NCBI RefSeq assembly: GCF_028858725.1 | Contig: NC_084760.1 | Location: 95,291,867-95,355,866, forward strand | Reading direction: 5' to 3' | Length of the DNA: 64,000 nt | Origin: Colius striatus | Lineage: Eukaryota > Chordata > Aves > Coliiformes > Coliidae | Shown here: piece by piece, positions 24,901-39,900 of the stretch | Layout: every line of letters starts with the position of its first letter | Numbering within the stretch: the first letter of the stretch is position 1 | Position numbers and translations under genes: made by a program | Notes under the pieces: generated by a model | Databases searched by the model: none | What the model saw: only the letters and a program-made list of their open reading frames with translations | Told to the model about the DNA's origin: nothing

Positions 24901-27900
24901 ACCACAGAGCAACAGACACAAGCGTGAGACAGTTCTGCAGGCACATTGTAAAACTGTGCATGGGCAAAGCACATGGGGCTTGAATGAGGGCGGGAAAAAA
25001 AGGCTTCTGAGCAGAGGGAAGTCTCTTGTACAAAAAGGGGATATCGCTAACCTTGCTTCCGTGCCAAATAAAGCAAGTTCAAGTTCACCCAAAGAAGTTA
25101 CAATGATGATTTATGACTCTAGTTTCTCCATTATTGCAGTGTTTAGAAGAGGAAGCACTTTACCTCTGTCTCTCCTGGTTTCCTCTTGCTCTTCTTCTTC
25201 TCCTTTCCTGATGATGGAGTTTTGACAGCTGTACTATGTCCTGGAATGCCAGGCACTAGAACTTTGGTGTCTGAGTTCACAACAGGTGTCTTTACCTAGT
25301 AGACAAGAGATAACCACATTTGCATAAATTACTAATACTTTGAGCTTTCTTACAATTTCAAGTATTGATTTTATTCTGATACTCATACACATGTTAAAAC
25401 CAGCCTGCCATAACTCATATTCTTGACATATACATTAGGAAAACCCTACATTTTTAAGAGTAATTAATAACCTCAAGTAACAGCTAGTTTTCATCATTAA
25501 CTAAGGCAACAATCCCTTTGGAATCACCCGTTAATCATTTTTCTTGCAAGCTTTTTTCATAACACTCATTGAACTGTTTGTGTCCAACAAATATTTGGGT
25601 GTTTGCTAGCAACAGATGCCACCTGCACTAGTCAGGCCCATAAACCATACGATTAATTCAGCTTCCATTGGAAGGTAAGAGCTGATCATGACAGCAGCAC
25701 AATGTAACAGTAAAAGGTAGTTACTATTCACTTCAGTCCCACCACCGATCCTCTTCTAGGGATTGCTCAGATGCAGAAGGCAGTGGTCTGAATTAGACTA
25801 TGATCACAATGACAAACAGAGCAATCTTAGGCTATACCAAACAAGCTCTGGTCTCTATCTTCAACGAACACAAGAGAGATCCAATTCAAATGCAATACAT
25901 TTAATAACTGTTTCCATGACCCACAGAGGATGTAAGGGAGTATGCCACTCTTAGAATATGAAGAATGCTACCCGCTATTTCAAGAACACTCAAACCACAG
26001 CGCTCCTGTGCAGGCCTTTTTTTGAAGTACCTGCTCAAAACTTGGGTACTTGTGAGAGCCTGAGTGCCCAATGAAGCAATGCAAGTAAGACTAATGTTTA
26101 CAAATATCTAAATGGTGGGTGTCACAAGGATGGGGCATCCCTTTTTTCTGTTGTATCTAGGGACAGGACAAGGAGTAATGGAAAGAAGCTGGAACACAAA
26201 AAATTCCATTTAGACACAATAAAAAACTATTTCACTGTGAGGGAGAGGGAGCCCTGGCATGGGCTGCCCAGGGAGGGTGTGAAGTCTACTTCTCTAGAGA
26301 CTGGACGCATTCCCGTGTGACCTGATCTAGGTGGACCTGCTTTGGCAGGGGGGTTGGACTAGATGATCTCTAGAGGTCCCTTCCAACCCCTACCTATTCT
26401 ATGAAATATCTTCTACCACACTAAACAAAGCAACTTCCATATGTTGTGTGTGAGAGTCAAAAAAATTTATTTTCTAGCTCAAGATTTTTACCGTAGAACA
26501 GTAACCTCTTTGCTCACCATATTAATCACTGACCTTCTCCCCACAAGGCATGCTCAGACAGCCAAGAGAAATGCGTCTTCACTGGAATTCAGTAAAAAGC
26601 GAAACCAAGGTGGGTATCATCACTGCATGCCAGGGAGCTCCTACACCTCTCACTGCATCTCAGGCTCTGCTACCCTTCAGCTCCAGGACTCAGGAATCGG
26701 TACAAAACCCTGCCTGACCAATGGAGCACTAGATCCATTTGGTAATTTGACGGTTAGAAAAACAGCGCTGTCTGCTCACTTCACTCATCCTGTGTTTCAA
26801 ATCTTCAAGGCCCTGAACACGCACACCAATTAAGAGCTTCACAGCCTGTCTCTAAACCCCCAGGGGATCCTGCATGACAGAAAAAGGTGGCAGGTGGCCT
26901 TAGTGAACACCTAAGTGTTGAGCTCACATTCCCAGGTGCCATATGCCTGTGAGGAAGAACACACGAAGGCCATCTCAACAAAGAGCTAAAAGGACCTGCC
27001 CTTTAAGGCTCCATTACAATTTATTTAGACTCTAAAACAAAGACATCCCTACTTCACCCCAAACCATCAGCGTCAAAGAGACTGTACACTTTGTCAGGTT
27101 CTAGGAGAGAGCTGATCTCAGAAAAAAAGCCAAGGACTAGTCCCATCCATCAAGAAGACCTGTTGAGAACAACACTTGCTGAGCTACAGGAGAGGAACTG
27201 TGCAGGAGGGTACACTAGGACTCCCTGTGGTCACAAAGCACACTCTACCCTCACTTGCCTGGGCACTACAGACACTCACAGCTACCACAGCAGCTCTGAG
27301 CAGATCCAAACAGAAATCCAACCTCTTTTAAAAAGAGTGCAGTGAATTCTACCATTTTCAAAGTAAAACAAGAGGTGCAACAAAACTGCATTTCACACAA
27401 AGCTCACCTTTGTCAGAGCAACATCTGTTTTAAGTGACAACACTTTCTGGATGTCCCGTATCAAACATACGTGGGATTCAGTGGTGTTCAAAGACTGAAA
27501 AGACAGGAACAAAACCAGTTAATATATTTGAGATTCATCCCCTCAATTCATTATGCTACTGAAAGAGAGAACAAATTCCAGAGGTATATAGTAGAAATAA
27601 CTCTTTTTCCACTCTAAAACAGCAGCTGCTTTGCATACCTGCCTTTTGTTACCAGATCTCTGTACTCTCCAAAGAGACTCACATAGGTAAATTGAAACAG
27701 TATTAAAAATAGCTTCAATGGCCTAACTCAGTAACAGGTTAAACGGCAAGAAAGAGCCAGCAGTGATGTCAAGTTGTATTTTAACTGAAAGATGTAAGAC
27801 TACAAATTGCCTTTCTAAATAGCTCAGGGATAAAAGTCACAGCTCCCAGAAAACAGGAAAGGAGTGTGTCTTGTTATACATTTTCAAGAAAGTTAAAAAA

Positions 27901-30900
27901 ACAACTCTCCAACTGAGAGCAGCATACAGTCCAAATCACAAAATCTACAACACCTCCAGTAAGTTTTACATACCACTTTCTCTATGATGGGCTGTAAGGT
28001 GTTTCCATACACAAGCAGCAGAGACTGTTTGTCTGCGCAAAATGCAGCTGCTAGAATAGGGACTGGTTTTGGTGTGGAGTCTCCATCACTTCCAGGCGTT
28101 GCTATCTGGACAGTACAGTTTGATGTTAAGGGTTTTTTGCAATAACTGAAAAATAATTAGAAAAAAACAAAAAGAATGAAAAAAATCCCAAGATGTGTAG
28201 CTTAAACACTCCCATATCTTGCACACCTAAGCACCTGTCATTAGAAGGTGTTCAGCAAATTCAGTCAGTTTACATCCTTTACAGATGGCTAAGATGAGGT
28301 ACAGACACAAAATCTTGGCTAAAGCAATATTCAATACCCAAATGGAGCACAGTCCCAAACAATTAAATTCTCAAAAAATGTGTCCAGTTACCAGCTGGTA
28401 AAGAACCAGCTGGAACCTGGTTTATGAACAGCCAGAACAGCTTAAAGGCGGCAGCATGACAAGATTGAACTTTGCCTTACAGTAATCCCAGACCATTCCC
28501 TCAATACCCTCGAGATGAATACTAACTTACCCATTTAAGATATGTTCAAACAAATGCAACTGTCCATCTCTGCACACAACTGCTAACTTCACAGGCTGAA
28601 AGAAGCCACAGTAAAAGATTTTAATTAGATCAAAGGGAAAACCTCTCATAACTACAGGATATCAAGATACAGCTGCCGAGCTACGATTGGACTTTTTTCA
28701 GTAACTGAACACTTTGAAGATAAAATTAAACCCCTAAGGAAGGTCAAAGACACTAACATCTCAGTAACATTTCGTACAACTATTAGATAACTCTGGACCA
28801 CTATAGATTGATCCAAATTCAAACAGTTTGCACAACAGCAGACATATGTCATCATAAGCAGCACAGTGCTAAAAATATGTCTAGAGGCACAAGTCTATGA
28901 AGGCGTAGACATTGTAAATATGCTTTGAGGAAAGAAACTGAGATGAGTGCTCTGAGCAAGTCAGGCAGGTGTACATTATGGAATACTCTTCTCTCCAATA
29001 TCTGCAGTAAGAGAGCACAACTGGCAATATTAGAAAAATACAGCCATGTAATACTGCTTTTAGACAAGGAATCTAAAAGACAGCAGGAGAAGAATATTTC
29101 AAATAATTACCAAAACAGTTTGTGACCATGTTTCACAAGACAACTACTTTGAAAGTCCTGTACTTGCTGAAATTGAGAGACTTAAAGCAACAGTATGCAT
29201 TCCCTAACTCATTAAAGGTTAGTTAATTCAAAATGCATTTACACTGACAAAACCACCTGAGATCAGAAGAACAGGACTATAGCCAAACTCAGTTTTTAAA
29301 AATAACTTATTTTGTGGTTTTTGCTGCCAAGTTCTAACAACAATATTGATAACTTTTTCCAAATAGGAAATAAATGCTATTTCTGCCATGACAAGCAAAA
29401 TTTCACAAGAAAACACTAAATTTGCACTTAGTAGCTTTGGAAATTAGTATTTAAAAGAATTAGCTTTATAAATGCACCTGTAATAAAAATGTTTATACCT
29501 GTGAACTGGCATTTAGATCTCATCTCTACATAACAGAACCCAAATATCAACCAAGCTTCTGTCTTTACACTCTTAAAACGAAGCTGATGTGACAACTGAA
29601 AAACAACTGAACACCTTTAGTTACAAGCTACTGCTCCTACCTCTTCTTTGACTTCTGATACAGTCAGGTCAATAAAAGTTGGTTCATCTGTTACTGTGAA
29701 AGACATGACAGCATTCTTTTCTTTCCTATCTGATCTGATCTGCCTGGAAGACACAAACAGCACACATTATTTACCAGAGCACAAGCAGTCCTCTCTGAAC
29801 CTGACAAGCACTATAAACCTCATAAGTCACCAGCAACTGTGGTAGTATCCACCCCACAAAAAGGAAAAAAATACTCATGCTGCAATTTCAGTTTTTAGCT
29901 TAGAAACTGAAACTGTATTCCAAGTGCAAAGTATCTAGCAAGTGAAATTTAGCAATAAAATTATCATAAACCTTATAGTAAGCAAAAACAACAAGGAAGC
30001 CTATTACAGAGTATGTTCTTGGCATACACTAGTGATTCAAATGGCAACTGGAAGTATGCTCAGACATAGCCAAAAAAATTTATATCTTCATTCAACAATC
30101 AGTTAGTTGAATGCACAATTTAAGAGATCATCACTGCATTTCTCAGAAATGCCCCTTCTGCTTAACCTTCTGTCTAATCACAGAGTTCAGAACATACTCG
30201 AGCCTATCCTCAATACTGATGATAATCAACGCTACAGATTATGAAAGGCTTACATACCATACACTCAGTAATCGGTCATGTATAGCTCCAGACAAAAAAT
30301 AAAGCCCTGTAATTCCATCAAAGGGCTTACTTTCATTCATAGGTTTCACCGTCGTAAACATTAATGATGACACTGACGTAGCATGGCCTGTGAAATGCTA
30401 AGGGGGAAAAAAAAAGCCTTTCAGTGATTTATATAAGCAGTCACATGGCAAAAATTAAACCAAAGAACATCAGGAAAGATTCAATGCTTACTAAGTCAAC
30501 AAGAACATTTCAATGATTTTTTTTTTTTACTAGTGATTGGTTTCCCTGCATCTCTGTATTTCAAGGAAACTTTTTCTGACCCTCCAGATATTTACCATAA
30601 TTTCAGAAGTTAGATGGGGAATCAAAGGCAAATTCACTGGTACAAAGTCCTGGCAAAAGAAATTACATCCACCTATACTGCTCTTACCAAAAGAGGGCAC
30701 TTCCCCACCCCCACTCCCAATTTTACACTTTCTCAATTAAACTAAATTCAGAGTTTCATTCTCAACTGCAAGATGAACACAAAGGCCTGCTGACATACTA
30801 AGGCTGTTCAAACCCCACTCTCCCTCCCCAAAATAATCAGTTCTTAAATCTGCTTTTCTATACCATGGTTTTGGTCATAACAGGATGCAAACATAAACAG

Positions 30901-33900
30901 TAGCTGCCATGTGCCAGTAAGCCCACAGTAACAGCTCAAGCATAGACACTTACCTGGCAGCAAGTACCAGGAGATTCAGAGATCCAGACTAGCCAAGTCC
31001 TACATACCAGCAGGCAAAAGAACTTGAGCCCTGCTCAAGGAACAACGAGGGGTTTGCTCCTACACCTTCCAACTGTTTCAACAGCAAAACTTATCATGCT
31101 ACCAGTTACATGAAGTTCAGCAAAGAAATCTGAAGGCTTAACACAAATTCCTCCTTGAAAAGTCAGCCAGCTCACGCACAAACCCATGCCAGCAGTAACT
31201 AATACCATGGTGAACTGGTTTCTCCATCTAGAAGGGCATCCGAAAGGGACCAAGTAAAAAAAGCAGTACATCCAGCTTTCTGCCACAGGCTTGAGAAAGG
31301 GTGCTGGTAACATGCTCAGACACAGCCAAGGAATTCAACGTCCTCATTCAACTGTCAGTAAGTTGAAACCACAGTTGAGGGTATCATCACAGCAACAGCT
31401 TCCAGCAATCCCAAAACTGCCCCAACTGTCTCCTCACACCCAGGGAAATTTCCAGATATCCATCCTATCAGGAATCACTAGATAAGTGAAGTCATCGATC
31501 AAGAAGGGTACTTCTTTGCATCTAGTTTAACAAGGTTACTTACTCTGTAGACTTCTTTGGTCTCCAGGTCCCACAGTTTTATAGTTCTACCAGCTGACAG
31601 CAGCATTTTCCCATCTGGACTGATGCATAGAGAGGTGACACTGCTATTGTCGCCTTTCCACTTGCTAGAATTTGTATGGAGAGGTTTTGTCCAAAGGGAG
31701 AAAGAAGGAGATATTGAAAAAACAGCACACATTAGCATAATCTCAAAATGTACAACCACCATGCTGAAGAATTTAAAGAAAAAAATATTTTAAAAAAAAT
31801 AATAATTTAAGCAATCAAAAGTGAGGTTAAAGCTACTCTGATTCCGCTCCTCTCTTTCAAACCAGTTTACACAAAAATACATCAACTCAAAAATGGAAAG
31901 CTATTTAATAGCAAACAAATGTTACCTTTAAAATATCTTTAAAATATCTGCCTATTTTGTTCTTAATTCCTCTCTCAAATTTCTCTGTTACCCAAACAGG
32001 GTAAGAGGAGTCACAACCATTTTAAGACCCACACCCAAAAGGCTTACATCAATCCACTCAGAAAAGCCTTCTCAGAGTTGCGAGGCTCATTCAGTTCTAA
32101 GTCTTCTTCCCAAGTCTGTCAACAACACTGACAATAACAAACTTCAGCTTAAAGGTCTATGGCACAAAGTACTACTTTAAAAAAAAAAAAAAAAAAAGAA
32201 AGATGCTGTCATGAAGAGCTTGCATCTTCTTTCAAGGAGTCCAAGTACTGAACATTTCTCACAGGACAAAATTGCAAGGAAAGCATCAACACAAACTTCT
32301 CACATTCAGGAAGTACCCTGCAACCTGTCACATCCTCACAAAGCTCATTTAATGTATCACTTTTGATTTCATTTCCTAGAAGTTGAAAGTTTTAATGCCC
32401 ACAGACTTGACACACAACATTATACTCTACAGAAAGTATAACGAGACTTTGTATTCTGTTACAAAGGAAAGGTCAGAACTAAGTATTTCAAACCATTTAA
32501 TGACTTAAACCCAAGAAGGTATTTTTAAATGTAGTAAAAAGACTACTGTAAACTGGACTTCAGAACATAAAACACAGCAAAAAAAAAGCATCAGTTTTTA
32601 CTTTGGATACTCTTTATTTAATTTTACAGAACAGAGTTTTAAACAGGATATTGTGATACAAGAGGCTGCCTCTGAGTATTCACAGTATTAAGATATGAAA
32701 AAGCCACAACCAGAGAAACAAGAAGTTATCCAGAATGTTTTAGATTATTTCTCTCCACAACTGTCTTGGTGGATGAGAAGAGCTACATATCCCACTTCAG
32801 TTGACTTTAGCAATGCTTTTGACAACATCTTACTTAGTACCCTTGCAGACAAACTGGATATATATTATATATACTGAATGGATGGACTCTAAGGAAAGGT
32901 AACATCACAGAGTTCAAACAGTCGGTACTAAGTCCAGCTGGTGGTCAGTTACTGATGTCACTTCCTAAAGACATCAGGATACTGTTTAAAATTGTCCAGG
33001 TCTTCATTAATGACCTCAAAACAGGTCAAAACAAACATATAACAAGTTCACATACAATACTGAATTACTGAGAGCAGCTGATAGGGCAGACGCCAGGGCA
33101 GTCACGTGGGGGCATCTCAGCAGGCTTGAGAAATAGGCTGTCAGAATCTCAGAGCTCAAAGGAAAAGGTACAGTCCTGCATGTGGGATGGAAAAATCCTA
33201 GTGCAGGCTAGGGACAAATGGCTAGAAGGTAGTTTTGCAGAAAAGCAAGCTTGCGGTCCTCAGTCAAGTTCACAACATGAGTAAATAGAGAGTCTTGTGG
33301 CAATGAGGTCAACTACAAATGGATTTGCATTAGCTAGAGTGCAGTCAGTGGGTCAAGGAAACTGATTCTTCTCCGCTGCGCAGCACTTTTAAAACTGCAC
33401 CTGAGTACTAGATTCAGTTGGGAGAAAGTCAGGGATATAGTGGAGTAAATCCAGTGGAAGGCCACAAAGGCAGTTTAGTGACTAGAGCACATAATGCAAG
33501 AAGAAAAGCAACTAGGTGTGTTGAATCTTCAGAAGAGAAGGCTAGAGGGAGATTTTATGGCCATCTTCTGATACTTTATGTCAAGGTCTCAATACAACCT
33601 AAGGATGCATGTCTTTCCTAGGGACACCAAAGAGACTACCAATAACAGGCTGTCTGTAGTGCTCACACCAACTTTAACACAACTGACAGAGCAGCAGTTA
33701 GAGTAACACAAGAGAATGTTATAAAAAAGAAACAACAGCATAAGAGAAGGGTCAAGGTGACATCACATGCTAGGCTTTTACTTAAGATAACCAAGATCAT
33801 TAATAAAACTCTTGATTTCTTCTTCAAAGTTCAAAAACAGTTTGACTTCATTACAAAATAATGCCTACACCAGACACCTTGTTTCTCTGCACTAAGCTCT

Positions 33901-36900
33901 ATTTTGCTCTACAGTACTTTTAAACAGTAGCAGCCTGCTCAGACAGCCAAGTGGAACTGTCACCACTGCACATCAGTAGTAAGCGAAACCAAATGGGTTA
34001 TCATCACAGCAAGGCTCTAAGCAGAGCTGGGTGCACGTAACTGATTTAATGGCGATGAGATGTCCCAGTATCTATCTGCTCTCGCGTATCGTTAAGGATA
34101 TTTTCTAGACTTTAGATTTTTACAGCATCACACGTGACTGGAAATCCATGTCCCACTAGAAATTAACACTGAGGGACCTGAATCCCTCTCAGAGCAGTGA
34201 CTCGTTTCATTCAGTCTTTCTAGTGCACAGAGGAAGAAATTAAACTATGACAATTACTCTTTTAAAGTGGTTTTATTAAGGGATAAATCTCAGAAGAATA
34301 ATATCCCAGACATTTTTGTACAGAGGGCATGAAGCCTGGATAGCAGAGTGCAGCATTTCCAACAGGGCCTCACTAAAACTTTTGAGGGAGGAAAATTTAG
34401 CTGAACCAATTTGGCTGAAAACCATCACCACTTACCACTTTACTTTGCAGGTCTGTGTGTTCCATTCCACAATGTGTTTGTCGTCTGAACAGCTATACAA
34501 GCAGCAGTTGTCTTGATGCCATCTCACACAGTTTACTTTATTGTCATGACCACCATCCTAGAAAAGGTAAAAGAGGGTCAACTCAATAAATAAAGAAGTC
34601 TTGACTACCGAGTCTTCCCCACACCAGTGTGAACCAACTGATCTTCTGAGAACTAAATTCAAATCACTGGCAATCTGATGAGAGAGTGTGGGTTTAAAGA
34701 CCAATATACATACACAGTTACCTAAATTAAAGATTTTTCATATTTTGCTATGTACAAGTATTTGAATTAATTCTTGTTCTCACACTTCACATAAAAGAAT
34801 TGTTCTGCCCACTATTTTTTATACACACAGACAAACAAGGCTAACAGTATGAAATTTCCTTAAAGGAAAAGCTAGCACATACCTTTTGCTAACTGACTTC
34901 TAAGTGCCTGCTTGCTTAAGTACATTCGGAGATAAGTGGCGTTCCCACTTTGTACTCAGCATTCAAAAGCAAGTTATCAGCAGATCAGAAGACCCTAAAA
35001 TGGGGTATCATTCACTTAACAACAAAAAAATCTCTGCATCTTAAACATACCCTTTAACTGTTTAAGAAAATATTTCCTGGAGTTCATAAAATTTCACTAT
35101 TTGAATCAGCATCAGCCAGCTCAGACTACCCCTAAAAGCGTCACTGCAAACCAACCAGCTTGGAGCAAGACTAAGTCACAGCAAGACATTCTGTTCAATA
35201 AGGACAGCTAAAAGTGACAGCTCTGGAGTACCTTTTTTTCTTTTTACAAAAAAAAGGTCCACTTAAATATAAGAAAAAACTATTTCACTGTTCAGGTGAG
35301 GGAGCCCTGGCACAGGCTGCCCAGGGAGGGTGTGGAGTCTCCTTCCCTGGAGGTCTTGAAGACCCATCTGGACATGTTCTTATGTGATCTGATCTAGGTG
35401 AATCTGCTTCTGCAGGGGGGGTGGACTAGATGATCTCTAAAGGTCCCTTCCAACCCCTACCATTCTATGATAGGTTGAATTAAAAAGTACTCACCAAGTA
35501 ACATCTGCTATCCTGCTCCTAGAAAACAGTAACCCCTGTTTTCAGATCAACTGAAACTGTAAATTTTTACCTGAAACTCCTTCACTTTGTTCATAGTTTT
35601 CAGGCATAAATGCAAGTTTTCCATAAATTCATGTACTCATTAGCTGGTGTCACTTGCATGTATTTTAAGAATTATAAATTTCTCTAAATTCATGTACATT
35701 TATCACCCTACAAATGACTAACAGTTTAGAAGCAAAAGTCCAAGTATCTCAAATACACTTGCACAGGGATTTACAGATTTGTTTTGCTTGTACCCCAAGA
35801 CTAAAACCAAGGTACTTGGTTTTGAGTAATAGGGAAGTTATAAAAGAGAAAGGAAAAACAAAAATCAGCATGTCTCATGTGGGAAAGATCAAGTGCTGAG
35901 GCAGCTCAAAAGCTTACACAAGGGAGATAAGTTTAAAGAAAAGCCCATTAAAAAGACACCTTCTCAGTGAGTCAATGAGTGTTTCAGTCCTGTTCTCCGC
36001 TTTTTCAATGCTGCACAGGAGCTGAGGGTATAACACTCCCTTACAAGACTTAACTCTTCAGTTAAACAATTCATCATTACCATTATATTCAATGCTAAAT
36101 AACAAATCCATGCATCATGTTAAGACATGGCTTTAACTTCAAAAACAATATTTCTAAACACATACATACTGCCAACAACAGAAGAAGCACCCCTCGAAGA
36201 CTGCCAAGCACCTGAATTACTATGCCTCCAGCCATACATGCAGCTATTAATAAAAAGAAAAAAAATCTAAATAATAAGGTTAGTTTATTCCATTTCTGAG
36301 CAGCACCAAGAACAGCTTTGAACTGACCGAAACCATAAGCATTCAGTAGCATGTGAAGGGTGTATTACTTACTAGCTTGCTGTGTAATTCTCCTTTTACT
36401 GTGCTGTACAACAAAATGCTACCAACTGCTGTACCAATAGCCAGGATATCTAACTGCTTGTCCACTTCTGCAACTTCAGACTTCCGTTTTTTCCTCTGGG
36501 GGCCATCCTGGAAAATCAAAGAAGATAAAACATCAATTACATTAGTCTGACCAGCCCATCTCGGTGTTAAAGCAGAAGGGAAAAAAATGTCTGTAAGCCT
36601 GAGACCCAGTCAGCCAGCACAAATTCTGCCAAGATACAAAATGAAGGCACCAAGGGGCACAGCAACCCAGAGACTCATCTTGTAATTCTTTACAAGGTAA
36701 TGAAGTTGCTATGAGTCACTTGCATTTGGTGGAGGCCATTTTGCCATCCTAGAGACTACAGACATGAGGGGAAAAAAAATACACAGGTTTTTCACAGAGT
36801 TTGTGTCCCAGAAGCAGACTAACACAATCAGAATACTTCATCTACAAGGTGGAAACGCTGTATCAAGAATGGTCAGTTCATTTATTATCAAAAGCTATTC

Positions 36901-39900
36901 GGAAGAGTCTTGTCAACATTAAGTATTCATAGTGCTTGTTAAAAAGAAAGTGCTACCCCTACTCCACAGAGGGAAACAACCAGGATTTGAGCCAAGAGCC
37001 CTGCTCAAGTCCTGTCACCAGTACCACACAACCTTCTATGATCAGGAAATTCTTAAGTCCTCACTCTCTTGCTTTGCAAGTGTTATCAACCACATCAAGG
37101 ATGGATTTACTTTACCTCTCTTGAACAAACATGGGTGAATGCAGCACATCACTATGCAGGGAAGAAGAAATAAAAGTGGCTCTTGAGTATGTGAAACTAA
37201 AGTAAAGAGGGCAGAAGATGTCGCTACATTTCTTCTCACCAGGTTAATCCCATACAACCAATCACACATACACACAAAAGAAAAACCATTCAAGGTCTTC
37301 AGAAGAATCATCCCTAATGCTACTGACAGACCTTCTGAAAGGAGAAGTGTTTTTGCTTAGACCAATAGATACCAAAATGTTATAAAGTACCTAAATGAAA
37401 AGCAGGCTCTTGCAAAAAACCCAAACCACCATTTTTTTCGCAAGAATTTGGTTAGGATTTATCTTTCCTGGGAAATAAAAGTGTTTATAAAATATGACAA
37501 AAACATAGGTGCTGAGAAATCATCACAGTTGCAAAGCACAATCAAGTAAATCAACCAGGTTTTAAGACAATATACCAGAAAAAACTGAACTAAATGTTTG
37601 GCAGCATTGCCAACTAAACTGATGTCTGTCATGTAAAGACATGGGCCACATAGTGGAGCTGCAAGTAGAGGTTATGTGTTTTGTGGTATTTTTCAATCTC
37701 GAAGTAGTTTTACTATTACCCCACATACCTTCACTGCAAAGCAAAATCACAATAAAGAACAGGTTTCATTCTCTTCTCTTGCACAAATCTTTTAACTAAA
37801 ATTTGCTCATCCTCCATTTCAGTTTGTTATGGCAAAATTCCTCTGGAACAACCCAAAGGTATAAGAAAATTTCCACTCAAGTCCATAGTTACTTCCATGT
37901 CAAGAGGAAAGCTAGAGGCCATGAAGGTTTTTCCCATTATTTTTTCCATGCACGTTTCTTGACTGACCACCCCTTATCACCATTATTGGTGGGGCATTCT
38001 GTCAGAAACTTTTGCATGAAATAAAGGCCAGTGAGACCTTAAATATAAGGGGTCATATTTAAGACTATTCTGTTTTCATGGATAGGATAGGGAAGCTGAA
38101 CTATGCCAAACATCGGTTTCCTTCGTTTTGGGGTTTTTTTCTCCAGATTTATGGAAACTCAAGCTTATTCAGAAGTTCTTAACTTTAACTGAAAAAGCAG
38201 TGTTTTAATCAGTAGAGATGGCTAAAAAGGGTTATTTGAAAAGGGGCTGTGCATGTATTTTTCCATAATATTCTTACTTAAGGAAGTCAGTCACTGAGAT
38301 TTCTTTTTTTAAAAAGCAGAAATCTACTGCTCACTTGTGAAGTGAAGCACTTAAAATGCTGAAATGAGGTAAAGCCTGAAGAGTCTTGAGAGTTGAAGAC
38401 AACAGAGCGGCCGCAGCTTATTAGGAAGAAAGTGGAAGAAGGTATTTTGAAAGACAGGGGTCCACACACTCTTGCACAAGGCACCACTTCAGGGAGCAGG
38501 AGCTGGTGAACACCACGAGCAGGAAGCACTGACACTGCAAAAGCACGTGTGCAGGTAACATCCCAACAAGCCACGTCTGCATCAGCAATTCCAAGGCCTG
38601 CACTTCAAAACTTAATTTCTGATACTCCCCTGTAACATGTCCTTCATTTACATGGCAACAGTCCAAAACATACTTAGTTTAGGTATTACTTGGCCAAACA
38701 CCATTTATAGGTATCTAGTGATACAGTTTTATTCATGAACACCAGATGTACTACCTAGACATGTCAACTCTCTGTTTAAAAAAAAGAGGACTAAATAAGG
38801 TTGGAAAAAAGCACATTCTATATGGTACATTTGGCAGAACTATCACAGCTTCAGTTTTTCAGTTCAGTCTAAGGACAAACTAATGAATTAAGCTTATGGC
38901 ATAATTACTCCAAGAAACAGTATGTCTTCCAGCTCCACTTGAAAACATACCAACTTTCAAGCAGCAGGCAGCATTCAAACTACTGGAATAATTAGAATTA
39001 GAAGCAGGCAAATGCTGTCTTGATTACATCCATTTTCTATATAAGCTTAATGCAGGTTAAATTGGAGCTGTTGCGGGTTTTAGGAGCGAGTCTCTACAAA
39101 ATGGTTAGTTTTAAAAAGTCACTTGGAAACCCTCCTGTGCTTAACTTACGGCACCACAGCAGTGCGCTATGTTCACTTAAGTTTTATTTCACACAGGATA
39201 GATGAACTCCATTTTCACATGTCAGTTTAAGGGCAATGAACACACACAGCCCTGCAATTCACATATGTATCCTTTTTTCTTCCAGGTTACACGACAAGTG
39301 AACAGCTTAAGGTCAATCCAAAACTAACACTTTCTGCTACATTCTTCAAATGGGGAGTTTTCAAAGTTCAGACACTACACTGCTCAAATGAGAAAAATCA
39401 GTCAATCTTGTCTTCCATTGGATTGGAAATCTGTCTGTTAAGCATTTTGAAATACTTCCTACACTATTTCAAAAACACTAAATTGTTGATACATTAAAAG
39501 CATTTTTAAAAGTCCTTCCTACTTCTTATGACAAAGGGGGTGGATTTCACATACTTTAACTAAGGAGTTTTTTTGGGGAAACGTAACGTTTTAGCTAAAG
39601 AAAATAGGTTTACTTCAACACAAAGAGGATTAAAAGGTACCTTACTGTACACATCCCAGATATTTTCAGGTCCAGTGTTCTCCTGAGGTGAAGTTAAATA
39701 AAACAAATTCAAGATGGAGAACATCCAAGCCCTCTGATGTGTGCTCTGAATAAAGCTACTGAATACCTTCTTGCAGGATTCCTGAGCTCGGGAAGGCACG
39801 TCACGGACAGCGTAGCAGCTTGCATGGAAATATTTCCAAGGGTAAGGAAGTGTGGAGAAATACTGTCTTTACTGGAACACGAACTGTACATAAGCTAAGT

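Noticed and set aside
28560-28900. Further C/D snoRNA candidates in other WDR43 introns (a TCATCA near 28.85 kb and others)
   Set aside because: No properly spaced box D with a closing stem was found around them.
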